13,557 bases of DNA from Anaerolineales bacterium (GCA_011772595.1 WVZH01000290.1:7608-21164), one strand, 5' to 3'; numbered from the stretch's first letter, positions 1 to 8,247 are shown. The notes: a model not told the origin generated them from the letters alone. Translations and numbers: made by a program.

Positions 1-323
1 GGTGCACCCGCATAATCAGGCTCAGAAGTTCCATCGATGGTCGTTTCGCCGTCGATCATGGGAGGTAATTTTGAACACAAGCGGATGTGGTGTAGCCCTG
101 GGCCTGGGATGTCGAAAGCGATTGTGTCCGGACCGGGATTGGCGTTGGCCGCGTTGATCGCTTCGCGTAGTGAACAGTGATTGCTGTCACAGACACCATC
201 GTCCTTGTCGTCGTTTGTATTGACGACGAACGTGCTGGCCTCGACAAGCGAGGGTGAGGCAAACATCGCTGCCAGGAGAGCAAGCATGAGCACGGGTCGA
301 GTGATGCTTTCTATCCACTTCAT
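1..323 (-). CDS. CSLREA-type beta-helix surface protein, N-terminal part (truncated by window edge)
   Basis: Reading from the ATG at 323, this frame stays open to the window edge (107 codons visible). It begins with a signal peptide: a positive n-region (MKWIES), a hydrophobic core around residues 11-24 and a likely cleavage after VEA (residue 29). Then comes VVNTNDDKDDGVCDSNHC and SLREAIN, the hallmark CSLREA motif (residues 50-55), followed by FDIPGPG and TTIDGTSEPDY. These match the corresponding N-terminal segments of the two genes upstream, so this is the third tandem paralog. The start is supported by AGAAGGG at 332-338, 8 nt upstream. It lies 74 nt after the stop of the preceding paralog on the same strand, so co-transcription is likely. 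A secreted surface protein with a beta-helix is expected by homology; the helix, any membrane segment and the C-terminal modules lie outside the window. Confidence 0.9.
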   Translation of the reverse strand, partial: MKWIESITRPVLMLALLAAMFASPSLVEASTFVVNTNDDKDDGVCDSNHCSLREAINAANANPGPDTIAFDIPGPGLHHIRLCSKLPPMIDGETTIDGTSEPDYAGA

Positions 324-397
324 GATTTCATCCCTTCTGGCGGGACTATGTCCCATAAACCTCCTTCGCCGCTTCTTCGCAACTTGCCTCCTTGAAC

Positions 398-3133
398 TTA
401 TTGAGGACAGACGCAATTCGAACTGGTTGTAAGGCGTTCGTTCCATGTACCTCCGCTCAGTTCGCAAGCTTCACGGTCCAGATCAGGTCTGCAAGCCGGT
501 GGTGTGGGGGTGTCGGTCGGCTTAGGTGGCGGACCGACAACCGGCACGCCGCATGTTCCGTAGGGATTCGGCGGTCCATCCATCAATCCGAGCCAGATCC
601 AGCATTGTTGTTGGTTCTGCAGCTCGAACTTCCCGTGTGTAAGTGGAGGGTTCAAGGCGATGAGGTCCGCACTCTCGCCTTGCAAGAGAACGGTGATCTG
701 AGCCGACTCTACATAGTCGCTGGCACGGCAATTAGCGTTCTGCAATGCGGTATAGACACATACTGTAGGTGAGGGTGAAGGTGTCATGGTGGGTGTGGGC
801 GTTGGCGTCGGTGTGTCGGGCACCACGGGGGTATCTGGTGTCCATGGTGGTGCATTCACGGGAGGTGGTTGGCCGATCATGAACGCACGCCATGGTGTGA
901 ACCTACAGAATACTTGCTGTGATCCTGCCTCATCGAGCACCTCACCTGAGAGGCGCCAGAAGAAGCGACTGCCGGGCTCGGTGGAAAGGCCGAAGTCAGA
1001 GAAGGGAACACTCATGGCCTCTGTGTCCTGGCTGAATGCAGTTTCCCCAGGACCTTGTAGCTCGACGTGCCAACGAATTTCCTCCGATGGAGGATCGACC
1101 AGCCAATCCCATGCAAAGCTGAAATCGTCGCCTGCCAATACAGCGCCATCCCCCGGAGCAAAGGCAGCGGGATCGAGGAACTGGTCGCAAATAGGTAAAC
1201 GAACCGCGGGCCGTTCCGCATCTGAGAGGCTCTCCACGTGAACGGAGGGGAGCACGACGGCGAGCACACTGAGACCGATGCCTAAAGCAGCACCACCTGC
1301 TGTACCAACGGCCGTAGATGTAACTCCCGAGGCCGTACCCGTGCGTCCCATGATAACGCCGGTGAGCAAGCCAAGGAGGCCAAAACCTGCGGGGATGAGA
1401 AACAGCCATTGTGGTGGCATGACGAAGCAGGGGCCGGCGCGTTCATTGGCGGAGAATTCGGAACTGTTCCCCACTGGATCCGTCGCCCTGGCTGTGATCA
1501 AGTCGCATTGGGAAACTAGATTGACGTCCAACGGGATGTTGAAATTGCCGCTCACGTCCGTGAAGGCTTCGCCGACGAAGGTCATCCCTTCCCCATGCCC
1601 AGAGGGGTCGCCGTCTGCCAGGAAGGCTTCCACCCGGCATCCGGTGCAAGCCGTGCCCATTGCGGAGGTGGTTGTCACTTGGCTGAAAACGGGGAAGTTG
1701 AGCAGAGTGTTGGGTCCTGTATCTGTATCACCAGGATCGTTGGGCGTCACACCGTCCGGGTATAAATCGATCCCGAGCTCACCGTTGTCGAAGATGCTGT
1801 TGCGGTTGAGCGTGATCTGTTGGGGTACATCGGGCGCGGAGCTGTAAGGACCTAAGATCACACCGTCCCCCCCATTCTGCGTAATCGTGTTCCCTGCGAT
1901 GAAATACGTCTTGGCTTGTCCGAGAATCATGATGCCGTCTAAAGTGTTGAATGCGATCAAGTTTCCAAACCCGGGAGGATTTTTCCCGATGATGTTGTTG
2001 TCTCCGCCCCAGGTGAATATCCCGATCTCATTACCCAAAGGGGAAGTTCCGCTGAGATCGGAGCCGATCTTATTGCCCAGGATCTCGTTGCCGCTGGAAT
2101 TCATGCCGAGAACGACGCCGTAGAGATCATTCCCAGAGATCAAGTTGCCAGCGTTGGGATCGGACCCTCCGAGTTCATTGTTTTGTCCCCCAAGTCCCAC
2201 CCCATACATGTTGGGCAAAGCCGCATCTCCATCCTTATTTGTACCGATGCGATTGCCTCGGATTTGATTGTCATCAGAAAGAACTTCGATCCCAATCGCC
2301 GTGTTGCCAGAGACGACATTCGCCTTCACAGGGTCGGACGAACCCACAAGGTTGCCATCTGCACCGGGCTCGACATAGATGCCACGATAGTTACCCATAC
2401 CGGTGCCGCTGGAATCTCCCTGGAAATTTGTGCCGATACGATTGTCATAAATGGCTTGATCACCGGCGAGGATGTGGATCCCGTTCTCATTGCCGGAGAT
2501 GGCGTTCGTCCAAATCTCCTGACCTGCTGCGCCGAGCAGTACGCCGTCACGATTACCATCCGGGGCGCCGCTCGGGTCGATCCCGATGTAATTGAGCAAC
2601 ATCATGTTGTCGGTTCCACTGTTGACGACGATCCCCGCGGCGATGCTAGCCCAGGTGTGGCGGAAACCGACAATGCTCAACGCGCGCACTGTGATATCGC
2701 TGGTGTCGATCCATAAGCCAATGGACGGCGGTATGCATTCTGGAACATGTGTCAGGGGTGGGGGATTTGCAGGAACGAAGGCCGGTTTGAGAACGACGAC
2801 TGGCGTGTCCGTGTAGTCGGGCTCCGAGCTGCCGTCTATGGTTGTGCCGGAGCTGGTGAGCGGAGGGAGCATGTGGCACAACGCTATTTCGTGAGGGCTT
2901 GGTCCAGGGATATCGAAAGTGATGGTTGGTGCACCGGGCATCGTGTTAGCCCAGTTGATGGCTTCCCGCAGAGAACAATGCGTCGCATCACACACCCCGT
3001 CATCGCTGTCGTCGACGGTGTTAACGGGGATGATCCCTCCGCCTGCGTTGGTGATCATTGGCGGATTGAATAGAAGTATCAGCGAGAGAAGGGAAATGAT
3101 GGCCGCTGCAAAACCCAATCGATATCGATCCAT
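398..3133 (-). CDS. CSLREA/right-handed beta-helix surface protein with internal membrane hairpin and SH3-like C-terminus
   Basis: A secreted, probably surface-anchored protein of about 911 residues; ligand unknown. Visible parts in order: signal peptide (core AAAIISLLSLILLF, cleavage near TNA/GGG); CSLREA motif near residue 53; about residues 95-455 of beta-helix repeats with recurrent GN.ISGN..GI and IGTN/IGSD.SGT..LGN units; the LGIDLYPDGVTPNDPGD motif that closes the helix in this family; a beta-sandwich starting CTGCRVEAFLADGDPSG; two hydrophobic segments at about 575-640 separated by a short loop with Arg; an Ig/FN3-like domain; a PTPTPTPT linker; an SH3-like module from VCVYTALQNANCR; and a Cys-rich tail (CELSGGTWNE, CVCPQ). 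I chose ATG 3133 over ATG 3139 because GAAGGAG (3140-3146) abuts the upstream ATG but is 6 nt from the downstream one. It is the middle gene of three tandem paralogs. The sequence does not show whether the repeats bind carbohydrate or have lyase activity; I see no catalytic signature. Confidence 0.9.
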   Translation of the reverse strand: MDRYRLGFAAAIISLLSLILLFNPPMITNAGGGIIPVNTVDDSDDGVCDATHCSLREAINWANTMPGAPTITFDIPGPSPHEIALCHMLPPLTSSGTTIDGSSEPDYTDTPVVVLKPAFVPANPPPLTHVPECIPPSIGLWIDTSDITVRALSIVGFRHTWASIAAGIVVNSGTDNMMLLNYIGIDPSGAPDGNRDGVLLGAAGQEIWTNAISGNENGIHILAGDQAIYDNRIGTNFQGDSSGTGMGNYRGIYVEPGADGNLVGSSDPVKANVVSGNTAIGIEVLSDDNQIRGNRIGTNKDGDAALPNMYGVGLGGQNNELGGSDPNAGNLISGNDLYGVVLGMNSSGNEILGNKIGSDLSGTSPLGNEIGIFTWGGDNNIIGKNPPGFGNLIAFNTLDGIMILGQAKTYFIAGNTITQNGGDGVILGPYSSAPDVPQQITLNRNSIFDNGELGIDLYPDGVTPNDPGDTDTGPNTLLNFPVFSQVTTTSAMGTACTGCRVEAFLADGDPSGHGEGMTFVGEAFTDVSGNFNIPLDVNLVSQCDLITARATDPVGNSSEFSANERAGPCFVMPPQWLFLIPAGFGLLGLLTGVIMGRTGTASGVTSTAVGTAGGAALGIGLSVLAVVLPSVHVESLSDAERPAVRLPICDQFLDPAAFAPGDGAVLAGDDFSFAWDWLVDPPSEEIRWHVELQGPGETAFSQDTEAMSVPFSDFGLSTEPGSRFFWRLSGEVLDEAGSQQVFCRFTPWRAFMIGQPPPVNAPPWTPDTPVVPDTPTPTPTPTMTPSPSPTVCVYTALQNANCRASDYVESAQITVLLQGESADLIALNPPLTHGKFELQNQQQCWIWLGLMDGPPNPYGTCGVPVVGPPPKPTDTPTPPACRPDLDREACELSGGTWNERLTTSSNCVCPQ
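541..755 (-). repeat. Conserved 3' module, copy in the middle beta-helix paralog
   Basis: Encodes the SH3-like part from YTALQNANCR to GVPV. It matches 3446-3660 in the upstream paralog closely at DNA level, including an uninterrupted 46-bp identity (540-585 and 3445-3490) covering 15 codons with no synonymous change. Confidence 0.75.
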
Positions 3134-3305
3134 CGCCATCTCCTTCTGAGGTGAGTTCGATGTGGCCGGGCCTCGTCACGAGGGCCGGGGTCGTATGACT
3201 CGAGCCACACCGAGCAGTGCTCCATCGCGTCGGGGTATGCGCCCAACACAATTTCCATTCTTCGTCACCCAAACCACGAGTTAAACCGTCTCACAAGTTC
3301 GATCG

Positions 3306-6017
3306 CTACGGGCAAACGCATTGTGGCTGAGTTGTTAGGCTCTCATTCCAGGTACCTCCACTCAGTTCGCACGACTTACGATCCAGATCTGGTCTGCACG
3401 CTAGTGGGGTGGGGGTGTCGGTAGGCTTCGGTGGTGGTGCCACGACCGGCACGCCGCATGTTCCGTAGGGATTCGGCGGTCCATCCATCAGCCCGAGCCA
3501 GATCCAGCACTGCTGCTGGTTCTGCAGTTCGAACTTCCCGTGCGTGAAGGCCGGATTTAAGGCGATGAGTTCGGCGCTCTCACCCTGGAGCAAGACGGCG
3601 ATCTGGGCGGATTCCACGTAGTCGCTTGCCCGGCAATTTGCGTTCTGCAATGCAGTGTAGATGCACACCGCGGGAGTCGGCGTCGGGGTTGAAGTTGGGA
3701 TTGGCGTCGGCGATGGCACAGGCGGCGTTGTGGGTAAAGTTGGAAATTCGGGTTGCCATGGCGGTTCTGCGATCTCAGGCAGGGGACCAAATCGGAAGGA
3801 CCACCATAAGGTTGCCGTGCAATAACCTCTCCAACCACCAAGATCGATGTAATTCTTTTCGCCCCAGATGCGCCACTCGTAGATGTCGCCTTGTTCGGGT
3901 TGCAACTCGAACGAGGAAAACGAAAGACTGGTGGAAGTCAAAGCCTGACTCAATGTGGTGTCCGCAGGGGTGCGCAGTTGAACCACCCAGCGGGTTTCAC
4001 CCTCAGGCAAAGGATCACGAGGCAACCATGAGAGTGTGGGATCTTCGCTGGTGGTGAAGATGGCACCGCTCTTCGGAAAGCGACCTGTAGAATCTAGGTA
4101 TTGCTCACAGAGCGGGAATTGAAAGCTGACCTCATCCGGCTCAGAGAGCCATGCGATCACGAAATTGGGATGGACGAAGGCGAAAGCGAGGAGACTGGCA
4201 GCGATCAGGCCACCACCTATCGCTCCTGCAGCAGTAGCTCCGGCAGCAGATAGGTTCGAAGCTCTGCTAAAAAGACGGCCGCCAAGACCCCCGAAGATGA
4301 TCAAGCCGATCGGGAACAGAATGATGATAGGGATGTCGAGGATGTAGCAAGGTTGCACTCTGAAGTTTTCGGAAAACTCAGACGTGTTGCCGAGCGCGTC
4401 CGTTGCTGTCCCCGTGATCCAGTCGCAAGCGCTCGCGCCGCTGAGCGAGGCGGAAAACTGGCCGCCAGGATCAGCAACGGCTCCACCTACGAACGACATG
4501 CCTTCACCATATCCTGAAGGATCGTTGTCAGACAGGAAAACCTCTACGGAGCAGCCTGGACAGGCCTCTCCTTGTGCCAGAGTGCTGCTGGCCGAGCTGA
4601 ATTCAGGGTAATTGCGGAGGGTGTTGGCGCCATCGTCGCCGTCGCCGGGATCATTCAAGGAGACGCCGGCGGGTTCGAGATCGATTCCGAGGTCCAGGTT
4701 GGCGTGGATGCTGTTCTTCGTAATGGCGTTCGAGACCGGGATGTCCGTCACGCCATCGTATTTCATGAGAATCCCGGTTTCATTTCCTGTGATGGTATTT
4801 CCTGCTACGAGGTTGGCGCTGGCGTCGTGACCGAATTCGATCCCTTCATCTAGGTTGTAGGCAACGAGATTCTCTTCTGCAGCATTCAAGCCGCCGATCA
4901 CGTTATCCTGGCCCAAGACAACGATGCCTGTGTAATTGGGGATGGGCAGGGTTCCCGTGATGTCGCTACCGATCTTGTTGTTTTTGATCACATTCCCATC
5001 TCCGGCGGTTCCAATACTGATGCCAAGATGGTTTCCGGAGATGATGTTGCCGGCGCCGGGTATCGTTCCCCCGATGTTGTTGTTGACATCCGTTAGGATG
5101 ATGCCATTCGAGTTTCCGAGATTAGCGGTGCCGGAGAGGTCTGTCCCAATGTGATTGCCGATGATGGCATTGGAGTCGGAGCGAACGTCGATGCCTATTC
5201 CATTGCCGGAGATCACGTTCATCATGGGGGAGTTCGTGCCGCCGATCACGGTCGAGTTGGCGTTGAAATTCAGCAAGATTCCTATTTCGTTACGGAGATC
5301 GGCGTTGGTGAATGAACCGGTGGGGTCCGTGCCGATGAAATTGCCCTGGATGATCGTGTTGGCCGCCATAGTGTGAATCCCGTTCCAATTGCCCGACACC
5401 ACGTTGTTGTGCACCGTGGCACCATCGCTCCCGAGAAGGACACCTTCCCGGTTTCCCAATGCTGTGCCTGTGGGGAATAGACCTAGGTAATTATGTTCAA
5501 TGTCGATGTTGGCACCTGAGTTGACGATGATCGCGCCGGAGACCGGGTAGGCGAGTGAATTGAATCCCACCATACTCAGGTTGCGTACGGTGACGTCGGA
5601 GGAAGCGATAAAGAAGCCGATCGGGGGAGGTGAGCATGGGATGACGTGCGTCAATGGCAAAGGTCCAAAAGGCTTGATGACCACCGTAGGAGGTCCTACA
5701 GAGCCGGGCGGTTGGGCACCGTCGATTTCAACGGCGTCGGTGATCGGCGGCAGCATGCTACAAAGCTGGATGATGTGTGGCGCCGGGCCAGGGATGTCGA
5801 ACCAGATCAGCTGGTTGCCCGGGAGTGCGTTGACATGGTTGATCGCCTCACGTAGAGAGCAATGTGTGTCACTGCAGGTTCCATCGTCGGTATCGTCATC
5901 GGTGTTGACGGTCCAGGCGCCGCCGCCAGCTCTTGCCGGGGAAGGGGAGAAATAGAATGCACCTAATAGCCCGATGATCAAAAAGAGACAGGTCAGGATA
6001 ATCCGTTTCGGTTTCAT
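3306..6017 (-). CDS. CSLREA/right-handed beta-helix surface protein with internal membrane hairpin and SH3-like C-terminus (first tandem paralog)
   Basis: Full-length paralog of the gene downstream, about 903 residues. The frame is open further upstream to an ATG at 6113, but ATG 6017 gives a proper signal peptide (MKPKRIILTCLFLIIGLLGA, cleavage after ARA at residue 30) and has AAGGAG at 6028-6033. Order of parts: CSLREA motif at 53-58; beta-helix to about 450 with clear units such as IGTDLSGTANLGN and ISGNHLGISI; LGIDLEPAGVSLNDPGD; CPGCSVEVFLSDNDPSG sandwich; two hydrophobic segments at about 557-620 (IPIIILFPIGLIIFGGLGG, then AIGGGLIAASLLAFAFV) around a loop containing GRLFSR; Ig/FN3-like domain; Pro/Thr linker; SH3-like module from VCIYTALQNANCR (about 782); Cys-rich tail ending QCVCP. 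The last roughly 120 residues are nearly those of the next paralog, while the helix is much more divergent. Function beyond surface display or adhesion is not readable. Confidence 0.9.
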   Translation of the reverse strand: MKPKRIILTCLFLIIGLLGAFYFSPSPARAGGGAWTVNTDDDTDDGTCSDTHCSLREAINHVNALPGNQLIWFDIPGPAPHIIQLCSMLPPITDAVEIDGAQPPGSVGPPTVVIKPFGPLPLTHVIPCSPPPIGFFIASSDVTVRNLSMVGFNSLAYPVSGAIIVNSGANIDIEHNYLGLFPTGTALGNREGVLLGSDGATVHNNVVSGNWNGIHTMAANTIIQGNFIGTDPTGSFTNADLRNEIGILLNFNANSTVIGGTNSPMMNVISGNGIGIDVRSDSNAIIGNHIGTDLSGTANLGNSNGIILTDVNNNIGGTIPGAGNIISGNHLGISIGTAGDGNVIKNNKIGSDITGTLPIPNYTGIVVLGQDNVIGGLNAAEENLVAYNLDEGIEFGHDASANLVAGNTITGNETGILMKYDGVTDIPVSNAITKNSIHANLDLGIDLEPAGVSLNDPGDGDDGANTLRNYPEFSSASSTLAQGEACPGCSVEVFLSDNDPSGYGEGMSFVGGAVADPGGQFSASLSGASACDWITGTATDALGNTSEFSENFRVQPCYILDIPIIILFPIGLIIFGGLGGRLFSRASNLSAAGATAAGAIGGGLIAASLLAFAFVHPNFVIAWLSEPDEVSFQFPLCEQYLDSTGRFPKSGAIFTTSEDPTLSWLPRDPLPEGETRWVVQLRTPADTTLSQALTSTSLSFSSFELQPEQGDIYEWRIWGEKNYIDLGGWRGYCTATLWWSFRFGPLPEIAEPPWQPEFPTLPTTPPVPSPTPIPTSTPTPTPAVCIYTALQNANCRASDYVESAQIAVLLQGESAELIALNPAFTHGKFELQNQQQCWIWLGLMDGPPNPYGTCGVPVVAPPPKPTDTPTPLACRPDLDRKSCELSGGTWNESLTTQPQCVCP
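3446..3660 (-). repeat. Conserved 3' module, copy in the first beta-helix paralog
   Basis: Partner of the copy at 541-755. Outside the 46-bp identical core most differences seen are third-position changes that leave the protein unchanged, for example in the codons before LMDG and in the QQQC stretch. Confidence 0.75.
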
Positions 6018-6558
6018 CGTTGCTTGGCTCCTTGGGAGATACGCGCTCGAGATGACCGCGCAGTTTGAGTCATCCTGGAATCCAGCCCAGCGTGGAGGAC
6101 ACGCTGAACCCAATTAGACGGTTGCGAAGTTCGCGTTCTTGTTGTCATGTTTTTCAACTTTGCCGAAGTGTTGCATTGCGCTACTGAAACGGTTGAGAGT
6201 AGCAGATTGTGACAATGAGCACTTATCGTTTCGTGGTCCTCGCCTCATCGAATATCCCGTCAAATTAGGTCTAAGTAGGTGGATAATGACAAAATGACAC
6301 CAGCCCCGTCGTCGGGGCTGGTGCAGATAAACAATTTTCTATTTCGACAACCAGCGTACATAATGTTTTTGGTTGGTTACAAGCTCACCGGAAACCATAA
6401 ACGATACACTACACGGGCCAGTTCATGGTCGCGACATCCAGTGAGCTTTTTTTGCTTTTCGGCCTGCTCTGGTATTGTTGTGCACTAACTCCTTAGGCCA
6501 GGAATACTCTACACGCATTTTTCGAATTGAGCGAATAGTCTTACCGGACTAATGTCCC
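6018..6558. other. Intergenic region between the lipoprotein gene and the first beta-helix gene
   Basis: 541 bases without a convincing gene. It holds the ribosome binding site AAGGAG (6028-6033) of the beta-helix gene, the hairpin at 6298-6323, and an 8-bp palindrome GTCGCGAC within 6424-6436. The promoter of the beta-helix genes should lie between about 6040 and 6290, but I find no clear -35/-10 pair. Confidence 0.6.
6298..6323 (-). terminator. Rho-independent terminator-like hairpin downstream of the SdrD_B lipoprotein gene
   Basis: Perfect 11-bp GC-rich stem, CACCAGCCCCG (6298-6308) with CGGGGCTGGTG (6313-6323), loop TCGT. Read on the minus strand it is followed by TCATTTTGTC, which is T-rich, so it fits a terminator for the lipoprotein gene that ends at 6559. 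The 235-nt distance from that stop is long. It would insulate the lipoprotein gene from the beta-helix genes downstream. Confidence 0.6.
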
Positions 6559-8247
6559 CTATGGTGTACAGGCACCACCTGGTTGCGGATTCGGCGGACA
6601 TGGCACCTTGCACTCATTCTGCTGCAAATTGGCGTTCCACACCCAGCAGCCCTGTATCGGGGTGTTTGTAGGGGCAGGTGTCGGGGGTGCTGGGATGACC
6701 GGCAATTCGGTGATAGGTCCTGTGATGCTTACGACGCTGTCTGCAATCCAACAATGAGCCAGGCTTTGAGGAATACGAATCCACCACCAGGTATTATCTT
6801 GGTTGCTACCTTCGATGAAGGTATCCTGTCCCTCGAGCATAGAGGTTACAATCGTATACGTGGTACCTGGACCTCTACGGCAGTTCGCATTTTGAAGGAA
6901 AGTGGCGATAGGAAACTCGGGGGTCGGTGTTGGTGTGGCGGCGGCGGGCGTTGGCGGTGGAGGCAGAAATTGATAATCCCATCCGAAATTGACCTCGCTC
7001 GTGATTGGAGCCAGTCCGAGTGTGAGCTCCACTTCGATCGGATCAGGGCCGTACCATCGCTCTGGGAAGGTCCAATTTCCAGGAAGGAGGAGGCGTTCGT
7101 TGATTCCTCCAAACAGGTCGATCGATACACAGTAAATCCCTGCGGGTAATGAGTTGAAGCTATATTGCCCTCTCTCATCGGTCGTTGTGATCCGCCCTCC
7201 TACAACCGGGCAGGGACCCGTACCCAACTGCAGGTCGATCCCCTCGATACCGGCTTCGCCTGGGTCAAGGATGCCGTTGGCCTCGAACCCGCCACCGGGC
7301 ATTCCAACGCAGCCGGGGGGGGCGATGTCGGTGCTCACGTGTGGGGAAGCACATTCGTCATGCCAGACAAGGCCGCTGATGGTACTTTCAACGAAAGGTG
7401 AAATTGTTACCTCAGGACCAGGGACATGGGTAACCAGGTAACCTGGAGGACAGATAGCCCCCGTTATACTGGTCGTGGTGAAAGACCAAATTTCCGAGTA
7501 AGGACCATCTTCCGTTTCAGGACGGCGTCGATGATCGAAATGAACACGCCAGTAGTATTGCGTGCATTCTTCCAGATCGAAGTCGACCCAGGGGTGTGCG
7601 ATAAATAGGTATGGTTCTGAGTGTCCGCCCAGCAGTGGGTCTGAAAAGTCACGCCTCTCGGAAATCTCAATGATGTAATCCCCTTCTGCGATACATGCCG
7701 TGGGATCGTCCCATTCCAGTGTAGGATTCACACCTTCAATCATGGCGCCATTTGCGGGCCAGAGTAGGATAGGAGTGGATAAGACCACCGGGCTCGTGAT
7801 ATCGCAAACCGGACCAGTTCTGAATATCCCGAGTCCACCTCCGACAATGGTTGCACCAGACCCAGCCTGCACTCTCCACAAATACGTCGTCCCTGGCTGG
7901 AGCTCGGATTCAGGATTCCATTCCGAGTTCCATCCGTCGATGCGGAATTCCTCCGGTCTGGTTTCGAATGCATGCCATGTAGTCGCAAGCAGCAGGCGGT
8001 AGTATTCAGGCATACACGAAGAATCAGGATAGGTCCATGAGAAAGTGGGCGTCAGGCTGTCCACAATTTCCCCTTCACGATCTGGTGGTCCGCCAGGTAG
8101 CAATTCTTCAGGCGAGTGCAACTCCCTTGGATCACAAACGGGCACGTCTCCATTTGTGCTACAAGCCCCCAATAGAAAGAACATAATCACCAGAACCAGA
8201 TATCGTAAGTTTTTCAGCAGGCGATCATTAGGGAAAAAAGTATTCAT
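6559..8247 (-). CDS. Lipoprotein with FN3-like, SdrD_B-like and SH3-like domains
   Basis: Predicted envelope lipoprotein, 562 residues. The N-terminus has Arg/Lys, a hydrophobic core (YLVLVIMFFLLGAC) and a lipobox LGAC with the lipidated Cys at 29. Two Ig/FN3-like domains follow (about 45-148 and 155-258; typical SLTPTFSW, YYWRVHFD and WSFTTTS strands). Then comes an SdrD_B/Cna-B-like domain (about 288-400), recognised by SGLVWHDE, GILDPGEAGIEGIDL and TTDERGQYSFNSLPAGIYCV, a family usually binding calcium in surface adhesins. A PTPTPE linker leads to an SH3-like module (ATFLQNANCRRGPGTTY to CWIADSVV, about 445-505) and a short Cys-rich tail ending GGACTP. The start has GAGGAG at 8253-8258, 5 nt upstream. 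Its SH3 module shares LQNANCR and CWI with the adjacent beta-helix proteins, which suggests a functionally linked surface cluster. Role in adhesion or wall binding is inference. Confidence 0.88.
   Translation of the reverse strand: MNTFFPNDRLLKNLRYLVLVIMFFLLGACSTNGDVPVCDPRELHSPEELLPGGPPDREGEIVDSLTPTFSWTYPDSSCMPEYYRLLLATTWHAFETRPEEFRIDGWNSEWNPESELQPGTTYLWRVQAGSGATIVGGGLGIFRTGPVCDITSPVVLSTPILLWPANGAMIEGVNPTLEWDDPTACIAEGDYIIEISERRDFSDPLLGGHSEPYLFIAHPWVDFDLEECTQYYWRVHFDHRRRPETEDGPYSEIWSFTTTSITGAICPPGYLVTHVPGPEVTISPFVESTISGLVWHDECASPHVSTDIAPPGCVGMPGGGFEANGILDPGEAGIEGIDLQLGTGPCPVVGGRITTTDERGQYSFNSLPAGIYCVSIDLFGGINERLLLPGNWTFPERWYGPDPIEVELTLGLAPITSEVNFGWDYQFLPPPPTPAAATPTPTPEFPIATFLQNANCRRGPGTTYTIVTSMLEGQDTFIEGSNQDNTWWWIRIPQSLAHCWIADSVVSITGPITELPVIPAPPTPAPTNTPIQGCWVWNANLQQNECKVPCPPNPQPGGACTP

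Noticed and set aside
342..354. GGGACTATGTCCC inverted repeat before the left partial gene
   Set aside because: Only 5 bp of stem with a 3-nt loop; too small to assign a role.
771..820. Low-complexity GT/GGTGT-rich stretch resembling a simple repeat
   Set aside because: It encodes the Pro/Thr linker of the surface protein and needs no other explanation.
1278..1847. Long plus-strand open frame opposite the middle beta-helix gene (189 codons)
   Set aside because: It is antisense to a strongly supported gene, has a low-complexity Pro/Ser/Arg composition and no recognisable domain; similar antisense frames occur along all the beta-helix genes as a by-product of their codon use.
2183..2716. Plus-strand open frame of 177 codons opposite the beta-helix repeats
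   Set aside because: Repetitive content simply mirrors the helix repeats on the other strand; no ribosome binding site or known motif.
3160..3190. GC-rich imperfect hairpin between the first and middle beta-helix genes
   Set aside because: The stem has a bulge and a mismatch and there is no T-tract on the minus strand, so I do not call a terminator.
6018..6113. N-terminal extension of the first beta-helix gene to an ATG at 6113
   Set aside because: It would bury the signal peptide behind 32 non-hydrophobic residues; the ATG at 6017 has AAGGAG upstream and starts with a basic n-region.
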